Shown here: piece by piece, positions 37,180 to 45,998 of the stretch
Layout: each line of letters starts with the position of its first letter
Numbering within the stretch: position 1 is the first letter of the stretch
NCBI RefSeq assembly: GCF_001522865.1
Contig: NZ_LOWB01000109.1
Coordinates: 124,001 to 188,000, forward strand
From: Burkholderia sp. TSV86
Lineage (GTDB): Bacteria > Pseudomonadota > Gammaproteobacteria > Burkholderiales > Burkholderiaceae
Length of the DNA: 64,000 nt
Reading direction: 5' to 3'
The notes under the pieces: model-generated
Seen by the model: only the letters and a program-made list of their open reading frames with translations
What the model was told of the DNA's origin: nothing
Databases searched by the model: none
Translations under genes and position numbers: made by a program

Positions 37180-37950
37180 ATGAGCAAATACGACATCGCT
37201 ACCGTCCTGTCCGTCCATCACTGGACCGATACGCTGTTCAGCTTCACCTGCACCCGCGATCAAGGGCTGCGGTTCAACAACGGCGAATTCACGATGGTCG
37301 GCCTCGAAGTCGACGGCAAGCCGCTCGCGCGCGCGTACAGCATCGTCAGCCCGAACTACGAGGAGCATCTCGAGTTCTTCAGCATCAAGGTGCAGAACGG
37401 CCCGCTCACGTCGCGCCTGCAGCACCTGAAGGTGGGCGACAGCGTGCTGATCGGCAAAAAGCCGACCGGCACGCTCGTCGCCGACAATCTGCTGCCCGGC
37501 AAGACGCTGTGGCTGCTGTCGACGGGCACGGGTCTCGCGCCGTTCATGTCGATCATCCGCGATCCGGATATCTACGAGCGCTTCGACAAGGTGATTCTCA
37601 CGCACACTTGCCGGCTGAAGGGCGAACTCGCGTACATGGACTTCATCAAGCATGACCTGCCGGGCCACGAATACCTCGGCGACGTAATCAAGGAGAAGCT
37701 CGTTTACTACCCGACGGTCACGCGCGAGGAATTCGAGAACGAAGGCCGGATCACCGATCTGATCGCGACGGGCAAACTGTTCTCCGATCTGGACATCGCA
37801 CCGTTCTCGCCCGAGCATGACCGCGTGATGCTGTGCGGCAGCACCGCCATGCTGCGCGACACGACCGAGCTGCTGAAGCAAGCGGGCTTGGTCGAAGGCA
37901 AGAACAGCGCTCCTGGCCATTACGTGATCGAACGCGCGTTCGTCGACTGA
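37180..37950 (+). CDS. fpr: Ferredoxin/flavodoxin-NADP reductase
   Basis: Moves electrons between NADPH and ferredoxin or flavodoxin using FAD. The ATG at 37180 gives 256 residues starting MSKYDIATVLSVHHWTDTLF. FAD-binding motif PLARAYSIVSPNYEEHLEFF, then LWLLSTGTGLAPFMSIIRDP (NADP-binding), VILTHTCRLKGELAYMDFIK and DRVMLCGSTAMLRDTTELLK, ending GHYVIERAFVD, the C-terminal pattern of the short bacterial Fpr class. It has a strong terminator right after it and a TAAAAT -10-like hexamer about 115 bases before the start. Oxidative-stress regulation is known in relatives but no operator is obvious here. Confidence 0.95.
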   Translation: MSKYDIATVLSVHHWTDTLFSFTCTRDQGLRFNNGEFTMVGLEVDGKPLARAYSIVSPNYEEHLEFFSIKVQNGPLTSRLQHLKVGDSVLIGKKPTGTLVADNLLPGKTLWLLSTGTGLAPFMSIIRDPDIYERFDKVILTHTCRLKGELAYMDFIKHDLPGHEYLGDVIKEKLVYYPTVTREEFENEGRITDLIATGKLFSDLDIAPFSPEHDRVMLCGSTAMLRDTTELLKQAGLVEGKNSAPGHYVIERAFVD

Positions 37951-37973
37951 TCTTTTTTTCGACTCACGTCAAG

Positions 37974-38001
37974 AACCGGAGCCTCAGGCTCCGGTTTTTT
38001 T
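37974..38001 (+). terminator. Rho-independent terminator of fpr
   Basis: Perfect 10-bp stem AACCGGAGCC / GGCTCCGGTT with a three-base loop, followed by a T-run. It begins 24 bases past the fpr stop and ends the fpr unit before the AT-rich region. Confidence 0.95.
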
Positions 38002-38361
38002 ATGTCAGCTCTTGGCAACATAGTTACAAAACGTCATATTTTTATCTCAAAATAGTTACAAGTTTGCGTCGCGTTTCAGAAACCGCTTGTCGGTATTATT
38101 CCTACACCGGAAATGCCGGCGAGTCACGTTACCCGACTGGGAACGTCCATCTGGCATGACCGTAGCGGTATTCTGAGATATCATGCGCGGCGCGTGAAAA
38201 CGGTCCCATGCACTGTTACAGTGCCAGACCAAATGTTACTAGTTGTAAATAATATTTCCGGGGCACATCGCTGACTCGATCCGGTAAGGCCGCGCCGGTT
38301 GACTGGGTCGGCGGCCGTCCCATTGTGTGTCTGAATAGCTTTCTGACCGAAAGGGAGAGTC
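38002..38361. promoter_or_regulatory. AT-rich regulatory region upstream of the histidine kinase
   Basis: This 360-base stretch is noticeably AT-rich in a GC-rich window. It contains direct repeats AGTTACAA at 38022-38029 and 38054-38061, 32 bases (three helical turns) apart. There is a perfect inverted repeat CACTGT-T-ACAGTG at 38211-38223 and a TTAC-N5-GTAA symmetry at 38236-38248. These look like protein-binding sites for a regulator of the two-component genes that follow, possibly the response regulator itself. No open frame here has coding character; a small RNA is possible but not supported by any terminator. Confidence 0.6.
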
Positions 38362-39204
38362 ATGGATACGCCGTCTATTGCGCCGTCCCAGGCCCACGCC
38401 GCCGCGCCATCGATCGATGCGCAGGCCGATGCCGCCTTTCCCTTCGTTTCCCGTCCCGCCAAGCATCACGCCGTGCCGGTCGCGCGCCGCCGCGCCAGCG
38501 CGCGCGGCGCGCGCACGCATGCCGAGCGCGCGGCCGCAGAGCATACCGCCGCCGACGAATCCATACGCCGCCACTTCGCCGGCGAACTGCACGACGGACT
38601 CGGCGCCGAACTCACCGCCGCACGCTTCGCGCTCGCGAACGTCGAGACCTGGCTGCCCGCCGATTCGCCCGACGCGTGCCGCCGCGCGCTCGCGCTCGCG
38701 CAGCAGGCGCTCGACGCCGCAACGGCAACGAACCGCCGCCTGATCGACACGCTGCGCACGCCGGCGCTCGACCTCGGGCTTGCCCGCACGCTCGCTGCGT
38801 GGATCGGCGCGCACGGCGGGCGCACCGGCTTGCGCACCCGCTTCGTCTGCGCCGCCGACGCACGCATCGCGCGATTGAGCGCCGACGGCGCGCTCGCCGT
38901 CTTTCGCGTCACGCAGGAAGCGCTCGCAAACGTTGCAAAGCACGCGCGCGCTTCGGCGGTCGACGTGCGCATCGACACCAATGCCACGCATCTGATCCTC
39001 ACCGTCGCAGACGACGGCGCGGGCATCCCGCGCGCGTGCCGCCACGGCTATGGAATCGGCAGCATGCGCGCGCGCTGCGAAGCAGCGGGCGGCACGCTCA
39101 CGCTCAGCGTACCGCACACCGGCGGCACCACGCTGCGCGCACGCTTCGCGTGGCCGGCGCTCGTCGACGCGCCGGCCGAAAGTCCGTGGCAGGAGGCGCG
39201 ATGA
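38362..39204 (+). CDS. Soluble sensor histidine kinase, HisKA_3 (NarX/UhpB-type)
   Basis: A 280-residue histidine kinase of the NarL-partner class. The phosphorylated His lies in HFAGELHDGLGAELTAARFA (about residue 77), then the dimerisation helix RRALALAQQALDAATATNRR. The ATPase part has VTQEALANVAKHARASAVDV (N box), LTVADDGAGIPRACRHGYGI (G1) and GSMRARCEAAGGTLTL. There is no membrane segment and no input domain such as PAS or GAF, so the signal must reach it another way. Its stop overlaps the response-regulator start by four bases. Confidence 0.92.
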   Translation: MDTPSIAPSQAHAAAPSIDAQADAAFPFVSRPAKHHAVPVARRRASARGARTHAERAAAEHTAADESIRRHFAGELHDGLGAELTAARFALANVETWLPADSPDACRRALALAQQALDAATATNRRLIDTLRTPALDLGLARTLAAWIGAHGGRTGLRTRFVCAADARIARLSADGALAVFRVTQEALANVAKHARASAVDVRIDTNATHLILTVADDGAGIPRACRHGYGIGSMRARCEAAGGTLTLSVPHTGGTTLRARFAWPALVDAPAESPWQEAR

Positions 39205-39857
39205 GTCTGAATATTCTGCTCATCGACGATCATGCGATCGTCCGCCAGGGCGTGCGCCAGTTGCTGATCGACCGCGGCATCGCGCGCGACGTGGTCGAGG
39301 CGGAAAACGGCGCCGACGCGCTCGCCGCGGTCGAGAAGACCGGCTTCGACGTGATCCTTCTCGATATCTCGCTGCCCGACATCAATGGGCTCGAAGTGCT
39401 CAAGCGCCTCAAGCGCAAGCTGCCGCGCACGCCGGTGCTGATGTTTTCGATGTACCGCGAGGATCAGTACGCGGTGCGCGCGCTGAAGGCGGGCGCGGCG
39501 GGCTATCTGTCGAAGACGGCCAATGCGTCGCAGATGGTGTCGGCGATCAGCCAGGTCGCGTCGGGCCGCAAATACGTGAGCCCGGCGATGGCCGAGGCGC
39601 TGGCCGAATATGTGTCGTTCGAGAACGAGCCGCTGCCGCACGAAAAGCTGTCCGACCGCGAGTATCAGACGCTTTGCATGATCGCGTCGGGCAAGCGCCT
39701 GACCGATATCGCGCATACGCTGTCGCTATCGGTGAAGACGGTCAGCGTGTACCGCACCCGGCTGCTGGAAAAGATGAAGCTGTCGAACAACGCGGAACTG
39801 ACGTTCTATGTGATGAGCAACCGGCTCGTCGATATGAATCCCGCGATCGGCGCGTAG
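39201..39857 (+). CDS. NarL/FixJ-family response regulator
   Basis: A 218-residue DNA-binding regulator paired with the kinase. The receiver domain starts LLIDDHAIVRQGVRQLLIDR, with the phosphorylatable Asp in VILLDISLPDINGLEVLKRL, Ser/Thr switch in PVLMFSMYREDQYAVRALKA and Lys in AAGYLSKTANASQM. The C-terminal LuxR-type helix-turn-helix reads LSDREYQTLCMIASGKRLTD and IAHTLSLSVKTVSVYRTRLL. Start is ATG at 39201 with AGGAGG upstream. Its target genes are not indicated by the sequence; it might bind the symmetric sites in the region before the kinase. Confidence 0.94.
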   Translation: MSLNILLIDDHAIVRQGVRQLLIDRGIARDVVEAENGADALAAVEKTGFDVILLDISLPDINGLEVLKRLKRKLPRTPVLMFSMYREDQYAVRALKAGAAGYLSKTANASQMVSAISQVASGRKYVSPAMAEALAEYVSFENEPLPHEKLSDREYQTLCMIASGKRLTDIAHTLSLSVKTVSVYRTRLLEKMKLSNNAELTFYVMSNRLVDMNPAIGA

Positions 39858-40019
39858 CGCGCGCCGCCATGCGCAACCGGTTGTTTTCATTGAGCGATTC
39901 ATTTTCTTCCGGCAATACGCACGCGTAACGCGATGCATCGGCAGACGCGCCGTATCCGTTAAGATAGCGGGTTTTCCACTCGTCCGGTGCCCCGCGCGCC
40001 GCAGGCACTTTTTCCCGTA

Positions 40020-41423
40020 ATGTCCCTCTTTCGCAAGAAAAACGTCGACCGGATGATCGCCGGCGCACAGGCAGCCGGCCTGAAAAAAGCCCTCGGCGCA
40101 GTCGACCTCACCTTCCTCGGCATCGGCGCGATCATCGGCACCGGCATTTTCGTGCTGACTGGCACGGGCGCCGTGCAGGCCGGCCCCGCGCTGATGCTGT
40201 CGTTCGTGATCGCGGCGATCGCGTGCGGGCTGTCCGCGCTGTCGTATGCCGAATTCTCGTCGACGATCCCCGTCGCCGGCTCGATCTATACCTATTCGTA
40301 TGCCACCCTCGGCGAACTCGCCGCGTGGATCATCGGCTGGGATCTGATGCTCGAATACGGGCTCGCCGCGTCCGCGGTGTCGGTGGGCTGGTCCGGCTAT
40401 CTGCAGTCGCTGCTGCAAGGCTTCGGGCTCTCGCTGCCGACCGCGCTCACCGCCGCGCCGGGCGCGCTGCCGGGCGTCGTCACATGGTTCAACCTGCCCG
40501 CGTTCGCCGTGATGCTCGTCATCACGACGCTGTTGTCGATCGGCATTCGTGAATCGACGCGCGTGAACAACCTGATGGTGTTCGTCAAGGTCGCGGTCGT
40601 GCTGCTCGTGATCGTGGTAGGCGCGTTCCACGTGACGCCTGCGAACTGGAAGCCGTTCATGCCGCACGGCCTGTCGGGCGTATTCGGCGCGGCAGCGGTG
40701 ATGTTCTTCGCGTTCATCGGCTTCGACGCGGTGTCGTCGGCGGCCGAGGAAGTCAAGAATCCGAAGCGCGATCTGCCGATCGGCATCATCGCGTCGCTCG
40801 CCGTGTGCGCGTTCCTGTACGTATCGGTCGCGGCGATCGCAACGGGCATCGTGCCGTGGTCGAACTACGCGAACGTCTCGCATCCGATCTCATACGCGCT
40901 GCAGGTGGCGGGCCAGAAATGGGTCGCGGGCTTCATCGATCTTGGCGCGGTGGTCGGGATGCTGACCGTCATTCTCGTGATGAGCTACGGCCAGACGCGG
41001 ATCGTCTATGCGATGTCGCGTGACGGCTTGCTGCCCGCCGCGTTGTCGCGCGTGCATCCGCGCTTCGCGACGCCGTTCCTCACGACTTGGCTCGTCGGCC
41101 TGTTCTTCGGCCTGATCGCCGCGCTGATCCCGCTCAACGTGCTCGCCGAGTTGATCAACATCGGCACGCTCGCCGCGTTCTCGATGGTATCGGTCGCGGT
41201 GCTCGTGCTGCGCCGCACGCACCCGCACCTGCCGCGCGCGTTCCGCTGCCCGGGCGTGCCCGTCGTGCCGCTGTTCGGCGTGGCCGCGTGCCTGTTCCTG
41301 ATGCTCAACCTGCAACCGACGACGTGGATCGCGTTTGTCGTGTGGCTCGTGATCGGCCTGGTGGTGTACTTCGCGTACTCGCGCCGCCATTCGAAGCTCG
41401 GGCAAGGCGTGCAGACGGACTGA
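40020..41423 (+). CDS. Amino-acid permease, APC superfamily (CAT-type)
   Basis: A 467-residue transporter with about 12 membrane helices. It starts MSLFRKKNVDRMIAGAQAAG, the N-terminus usual for the cationic-amino-acid branch, then VDLTFLGIGAIIGTGIFVLT (the unwound-helix motif GAIIGTGIF), LSALSYAEFSSTIPVAGSIY and YSYATLGELAAWIIGWDLML. VMFFAFIGFDAVSSAAEEVK and LVMSYGQTRIVYAMSRDGLL are also typical. Substrate is probably an amino acid but not assigned. A promoter-like TAAGAT hexamer precedes it and a strong terminator follows. Confidence 0.93.
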   Translation: MSLFRKKNVDRMIAGAQAAGLKKALGAVDLTFLGIGAIIGTGIFVLTGTGAVQAGPALMLSFVIAAIACGLSALSYAEFSSTIPVAGSIYTYSYATLGELAAWIIGWDLMLEYGLAASAVSVGWSGYLQSLLQGFGLSLPTALTAAPGALPGVVTWFNLPAFAVMLVITTLLSIGIRESTRVNNLMVFVKVAVVLLVIVVGAFHVTPANWKPFMPHGLSGVFGAAAVMFFAFIGFDAVSSAAEEVKNPKRDLPIGIIASLAVCAFLYVSVAAIATGIVPWSNYANVSHPISYALQVAGQKWVAGFIDLGAVVGMLTVILVMSYGQTRIVYAMSRDGLLPAALSRVHPRFATPFLTTWLVGLFFGLIAALIPLNVLAELINIGTLAAFSMVSVAVLVLRRTHPHLPRAFRCPGVPVVPLFGVAACLFLMLNLQPTTWIAFVVWLVIGLVVYFAYSRRHSKLGQGVQTD

Positions 41424-41493
41424 AGCGGCGGTGCCCGCCGCCGCTTCGCGAGGCATCCGCGCGGCGGCCTCGCCGCTTCCGGCAATCGCCGGC

Positions 41494-41530
41494 AAACCCC
41501 TCGTTTTCCGGAACGAGGGGTTTGTTTTTT
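41494..41530 (+). terminator. Rho-independent terminator of the amino-acid permease gene
   Basis: Perfect 12-bp stem (AAACCCCTCGTT at 41494-41505 and its complement at 41512-41523), loop TTCCGG, and a T-run on the plus strand (GTTTTTT). It ends the permease unit 71 bases after its stop and before the XdhC-type gene. Confidence 0.95.
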
Positions 41531-41629
41531 GGCATGCACGCCGGCATCTGCACGCTTTTTCCGGACACGCCATAATCGCGCCATCGAGCGGCCGCCTGCC
41601 GGCGGCCGCGCCATCGAAGGAACCGGATC

Positions 41630-42655
41630 ATGGAAAGCATGGATCTCGACGTACTGCGCACGAGCGCGCGCTGGCTCGCCAACGGCCGCCGCGCGCTGCT
41701 GGTGACGGTGGTGCGCACCTGGGGCTCGTCGCCGCGCCCCGAAGGCGCGATGCTCGCGGTGCGCGACGACGGCCTCGTCGCCGGCTCGGTGTCGGGCGGC
41801 TGCATCGAGGATGATCTGATCGCGCGCGTGCAGGCATCGGGAATTGCGTCGTTCGTGCGGCCCGAGGCGATCAAGTACGGCGTGACGGCCGAGGAGGCAC
41901 ACCGCTTCGGCCTGCCGTGCGGCGGCACGATCGAGCTGGTGCTCGAGCCGCTGTCGGACGCGTCCGGCATCTCGGCACTGTGCGACGCGCTGGCGCGCGG
42001 CGGGCTCGTCACCCGCACGCTCGAACTGGCCACGGGCGCGGTAACGCTCGCGCCCGCGCTCGCGAGCGACGGGCTTGCATTCGACGGCGCGCGCCTCGTG
42101 ACGGTCCACGGCCCGCGCTACCGGATGCTCGTGATCGGCGCGGGGCAGTTGTCGCGGTATCTGTGCCAGATCGCGGTCGGGCTCGACTACCAGGTGACCG
42201 TGTGCGATCCGCGCGACGAATACACGCACGCGTGGGACGTGGCGGGCACGCAGCTCGTGCGCACGATGCCGGACGACACGGTGCTCGACATGCGGCTCGA
42301 CGCCCGCTCGGCAGTGGTCGCGCTCACGCACGATCCGAAGCTCGACGATCTGGCGCTGATGGAAGCGCTGAAAACGCCGGCGTTCTACGTAGGTGCGATC
42401 GGCTCGCGGCGCAACAGCGCGGCACGGCGCGAGCGGCTGCGGGAGTTCGATTTGAGCACCGGGGAACTGGCGCGGCTGCATGGGCCGGCGGGTATCTACA
42501 TCGGCAGCCGCACGCCGCCGGAGATCGCGGTGTCGATCCTTGCCGAGGTCACGGCAGCGAAGAACGGTGTGTCACTGCCGACGATCCTGCAAGTCGAAGG
42601 GGCAAAAGCGGCACGCGAACGCGATGCGGCCAACGGAGCGGTTTGCGGAATTTGA
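41630..42655 (+). CDS. XdhC/CoxI family molybdenum-cofactor insertion protein
   Basis: XdhC-family proteins bind and protect the sulfurated molybdenum cofactor and hand it to xanthine dehydrogenase-type enzymes. The 341-residue product has the N-terminal XdhC_CoxI motif VVRTWGSSPRPEGAMLAVRD, then VAGSVSGGCIEDDLIARVQA and HRFGLPCGGTIELVLEPLSD. The C-terminal Rossmann domain is RMLVIGAGQLSRYLCQIAVG, followed by QVTVCDPRDEYTHAW and ALTHDPKLDDLALMEAL, FYVGAIGSRRNSAARRERL. No molybdoenzyme subunit gene is adjacent, so its client lies elsewhere. Good ribosome site AAGGAACCGG. Confidence 0.92.
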   Translation: MESMDLDVLRTSARWLANGRRALLVTVVRTWGSSPRPEGAMLAVRDDGLVAGSVSGGCIEDDLIARVQASGIASFVRPEAIKYGVTAEEAHRFGLPCGGTIELVLEPLSDASGISALCDALARGGLVTRTLELATGAVTLAPALASDGLAFDGARLVTVHGPRYRMLVIGAGQLSRYLCQIAVGLDYQVTVCDPRDEYTHAWDVAGTQLVRTMPDDTVLDMRLDARSAVVALTHDPKLDDLALMEALKTPAFYVGAIGSRRNSAARRERLREFDLSTGELARLHGPAGIYIGSRTPPEIAVSILAEVTAAKNGVSLPTILQVEGAKAARERDAANGAVCGI

Positions 42656-42755
42656 TCGGCGCCGTGCATAAGGCGGGCAACGCTATGTCCAAATGCAAAT
42701 TTCAGGCAGCGCGTGCCGCTTCGTTCACGCTGCTTGCGCGCGTGAGACAAATTCC

Positions 42756-43610
42756 GTGAGCGATCGCGTAACCCATCCGGCAACCGCGTCCGTGACCGAA
42801 ACTTATTTGCGGGATTTTCACCGGCGTCACACCGGCGCAACACGCACCGCGTTCGGCCATCTCGCCGCGCGTTCCCGTCAGACGGAATACGAATCGTCGT
42901 ATCACGCGCTGGCTACGTTGGTGCCAAACTCGCACGAACGCCAATCGGTTCTCGATCTCGCTTGCGGCGATGGCCGGCTGCTCCGAATACTTTGCGACCG
43001 CCATCCACCGCGGCTGCGTCTGGCCGGCATCGACATCAGCCAGCACGAACTGGATGCAGCAAGAGCCACCCTTCCGTCCAGTGTCCTGCTGTCACAGCAA
43101 CGCGCGCAGCATTTGTCATTCGAAGATGCATCGATCGACTGGGTCCTGTGCCACATGGCGATCATGCTGATGGACGATGTCGAACAAGTGCTGGGAGAGG
43201 TGAGCAGAATCCTGCGCCCCGGCGGCCGGTTCGCCGCGATCGTCGGACGCACGTTCCTGCTTGGCCCAGCGAACGAGATCTTTGCCGATATATTGCGCAC
43301 GGTAGCTAAAACCGATACGCCGCCGCTATCGTTCGGCGACCGGAGGACACGAAACGAAGCCGGGTGGGCGGAATTGCTCCGAGCCGGATTCGGCGAGTTG
43401 CACTTCGACGACATCGACGTGCACTGGCGACCCACGCCCGACGAGTTATGGACGTCGCTGACCGAAACCTACGATGTGGATCAGTTGCCCACCGGCACAA
43501 AAGAACGCTTGCGCCACGCATTGCTACCGGCGCTGGCGCCGCTTTGCCATCGCGACGGCACGATTCACACCGGATGGGGGCTGCGCCGCGTGCTGGCGCG
43601 CAACGTATAG
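42756..43610 (+). CDS. Class I SAM-dependent methyltransferase
   Basis: A 284-residue methyltransferase. I start it at the GTG at 42756 (VSDRVTHPATASVTETYLRD); the frame is open 21 codons further upstream to an ATG, but that part looks unconserved. SAM-binding motif I is SVLDLACGDGRLLRILCDRH; motif II RLAGIDISQHELDAARATLP; then DWVLCHMAIMLMDDVEQVLG and RILRPGGRFAAIVGRTFLLG, the usual post-motifs. Substrate unknown. The codon choice and base composition look less GC-biased than the flanking genes, hinting at a different origin. It is convergent with the LacI-type gene, only seven bases away. Confidence 0.88.
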   Translation: MSDRVTHPATASVTETYLRDFHRRHTGATRTAFGHLAARSRQTEYESSYHALATLVPNSHERQSVLDLACGDGRLLRILCDRHPPRLRLAGIDISQHELDAARATLPSSVLLSQQRAQHLSFEDASIDWVLCHMAIMLMDDVEQVLGEVSRILRPGGRFAAIVGRTFLLGPANEIFADILRTVAKTDTPPLSFGDRRTRNEAGWAELLRAGFGELHFDDIDVHWRPTPDELWTSLTETYDVDQLPTGTKERLRHALLPALAPLCHRDGTIHTGWGLRRVLARNV

Positions 43611-43617
43611 CCCGCCT

Positions 43618-44673
43618 TCATTGACGCGCCCCCCGCAGCGCCGGCCGCGCCTTCGCCGTCGATCCCCTCACCAGCAACTGCGGCGCGCGAGTCGTGCGCA
43701 CGCGCGCGCCGCCGCGCGGCCTGTCGTCAATCCGCCCGCTCTCCTCGCGCAACTCGTTCAGCAGTTCGACCGCCAGATCCGCTGCCTCGTCGATCTGAAT
43801 CGCCACGGTCGTCAACGCGGGGCGCACGTCGCTCGCCAGATGAATGTTCGTGATGCCGATGACCGACAGATCGTCCGGCACCCGTCTGCCGCACTCGGCC
43901 GCCGTATGCAGCGCGCCGATCGCGGGCAGATCGTTCGTCGCGAACAGCGCGGTCAAACGCGGCTTCGCCTCAAGCAGACGGTGCGCGGCGCACGCGCCGC
44001 CGTCGATCGTGTCCGGCGCGCATTCGACGGCCGCGATCGGCCGGCCGTGCTCGCGCATCGTGTCGACAAAGCCGTCGAATCGCGCCGCGTGCACGCCCGT
44101 TTGCGAGCCGCCACCGACGATCACGCCCACCTCGCGATGCCCGAGCGCGATCAGATGCTGCGCCGCCAACCGTCCCGCCAGCCGGAAATCGACCGCCACG
44201 CACGGCAGCGCGTGCGGCGGCGCATCCGGGCGCTCCCACATGCACAGGACCACCGGCACACCGCGCCGGAACACGTCGAGCAAATCCGGCAGATGCAGGT
44301 TCGCATTCGTCACGAGCATGCCTTCGGAAATCGTGCCGGCGATCTGATCGAGGTACGCCCGCCCTTGCGCCGGATCATTGTTCGTATTGCAGACGATCAG
44401 GAACTGCCCGTTGCGCCGCACAGCCTTTTCGGCCGCCAGCGCGAATTCCGGATAGAACGGATTCGCAATGCTCGATACCATCAGCGCGACGGTTGGCGCG
44501 CGCCCCTCGGCCAGCGCGCGCGCGGCAAGATGCGGCCGGTAGCCGAGCGCGCGGACCGCTTCCAGCACGCGCTCGCGCGTGTCGGCGCCCACGCGGCCGC
44601 GGCCGCGCAGCACGTTCGATACGGTTGCGGCAGTCACGCCCGCGCGCCGCGCGACTTCGCTCAATGTCGCCAT
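43618..44673 (-). CDS. LacI/GalR-family repressor of the galactoside module
   Basis: A 351-residue regulator. The N-terminal helix-turn-helix is MATLSEVARRAGVTAATVSN with hinge VLRGRGRVGADTRERVLEAV and RALGYRPHLAARALA. The sugar-binding core has VALMVSSIANPFYPEFALAA, VPVVLCMWERPDAPPHALPC, VGVIVGGGSQTGVHAARFDG and LTALFATNDLPAIGALHTAA. It is divergent from the ABC/beta-galactosidase operon, and a perfect 16-bp LacI-type operator lies between (44809-44824), so it very likely represses that operon. Inducer presumed to be a galactoside or its product. Confidence 0.94.
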   Translation of the reverse strand: MATLSEVARRAGVTAATVSNVLRGRGRVGADTRERVLEAVRALGYRPHLAARALAEGRAPTVALMVSSIANPFYPEFALAAEKAVRRNGQFLIVCNTNNDPAQGRAYLDQIAGTISEGMLVTNANLHLPDLLDVFRRGVPVVLCMWERPDAPPHALPCVAVDFRLAGRLAAQHLIALGHREVGVIVGGGSQTGVHAARFDGFVDTMREHGRPIAAVECAPDTIDGGACAAHRLLEAKPRLTALFATNDLPAIGALHTAAECGRRVPDDLSVIGITNIHLASDVRPALTTVAIQIDEAADLAVELLNELREESGRIDDRPRGGARVRTTRAPQLLVRGSTAKARPALRGARQ

Positions 44674-44808
44674 TCGGCATCCTATTATTTGGGAAAACTA
44701 TCCAATATTTGATTCGCGCCAGAAACTGGCCCACCATCGTCGCACATCGGGTCGCCGCAACAGGGGCAACACGCATGCGCAAATTTGGCGCGCTATTTTG
44801 AGATAAGA

Positions 44809-44824
44809 GATTAAGCGCTTAATC
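44809..44824. promoter_or_regulatory. Perfect palindromic LacI-type operator
   Basis: GATTAAGCGCTTAATC, a perfect 16-base palindrome with the central GCGC that LacI/GalR regulators favour. It lies 31 bases before the ATPase start and 135 bases from the repressor start. It would overlap the transcription start region of the operon. The sequence is seen directly; binding by the adjacent repressor is inferred. Confidence 0.88.
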
Positions 44825-44855
44825 ATGCGCGTATTAGAGCATGGAGACGGAGACA

Positions 44856-45989
44856 ATGGCGAGCATTTCGTTGCGACGCGTGCAGAAAGCTTATGGAGAC
44901 AATACGCCCGTCATTCGCGAGGTCGAGTTGGACATCGCCGAGCACGAATTCTGTGTATTCCTCGGGCCGTCCGGCTGCGGCAAATCGACGTTGCTGCGGA
45001 TGATCGCCGGGCTCGAGGAGCCGAGCGACGGCGAGCTGTGGATCGACGGCCGGCGCGTCGACGACGTGCCCGCCGCCGAGCGCGGCGTCGCGATGGTGTT
45101 TCAGAGCTACGCGCTATTTCCCCATATGACGGTCTACGAGAACATCGCGTTCGGCCTGAAGCTCAAGCGCATGCCGAAACCCGAGATCGACCGCAAAGTG
45201 CGCGACGCCGCGCGCATCCTGCAGCTCGACACGCTTCTCGAACGCAAGCCGAAGGCGCTATCGGGTGGCCAGCGGCAACGCGTTGCGATCGGCCGCGCGA
45301 TCGTGCGCGAGCCCGGCGTGTTTCTGTTCGACGAGCCGCTGTCCAACCTCGATGCGGCGTTGCGCGTGCAAACTCGCATCGAGATCGCCCGGCTGCATCA
45401 GCAGTTCGCGAACGCGAGCGTCGTCTACGTGACGCACGACCAGACCGAAGCGATGACGCTCGCGGACAAGATCGTGCTGTTGCACGCCGGCGACGACGCC
45501 GCGCGATACGGCAGCATCGCGCAGATCGGCACGCCGCTTGAGCTTTATCACCGTCCGAACAGCCGGTTCGTCGCCGGTTTTCTCGGCTCGCCGCAAATGA
45601 ACTTCCTACCGGCCATCGTTGCCGCGCACGATGCGCACGGCGCGGCCGTCACGCTTGCCGGTGGCGAAACGCTGACGGTGCCGTGCGATGGCCGTGCGCT
45701 GCGCGCAGGCGAGACCGTGACGCTCGGCGTGCGCCCCGAGCATCTGTCGCTCGCCGGTGAACGGCCGGCCACGCTCACGCGCACCGTCGCGCTCGTCGAG
45801 CCGCTCGGCGAGCTGAGCTATGTGCATCTCGACACGCCCGACGGCGCGCCGATCATCGCGAAAGTGCCCGGCGATGCGCAGTTGCGCGCGGGCGAGCGCG
45901 TGCGGCTTCATGCGAGCGCGCTGCATCTGTTCACCGAAAACGGCCGCGCGGTGCCCGCACGCGCCGACGCTCACCATCATCACGTTTGA
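44856..45989 (+). CDS. Sugar ABC transporter ATPase (MalK/UgpC type)
   Basis: Energises import of the sugar. The ATG at 44856 has a GGAGACGGAGACA site; a second ATG five codons upstream is less well placed. The 377-residue product has Walker [21 protein letters not shown] near residue 36, signature [20 protein letters not shown], Walker B GVFLFDEPLSNLDAALRVQT and switch His in VYVTHDQTEAMTLAD. The C-terminal regulatory OB-type domain (SPQMNFLPAIVAAH, LGVRPEHLSLAG) is typical of the MalK/UgpC class. It is the first gene of the operon under the operator, and is followed nine bases later by the beta-galactosidase. Confidence 0.95.
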   Translation: MASISLRRVQKAYGDNTPVIREVELDIAEHEFCVFLGPSGCGKSTLLRMIAGLEEPSDGELWIDGRRVDDVPAAERGVAMVFQSYALFPHMTVYENIAFGLKLKRMPKPEIDRKVRDAARILQLDTLLERKPKALSGGQRQRVAIGRAIVREPGVFLFDEPLSNLDAALRVQTRIEIARLHQQFANASVVYVTHDQTEAMTLADKIVLLHAGDDAARYGSIAQIGTPLELYHRPNSRFVAGFLGSPQMNFLPAIVAAHDAHGAAVTLAGGETLTVPCDGRALRAGETVTLGVRPEHLSLAGERPATLTRTVALVEPLGELSYVHLDTPDGAPIIAKVPGDAQLRAGERVRLHASALHLFTENGRAVPARADAHHHHV

Positions 45990-45998
45990 GGACTCGGC

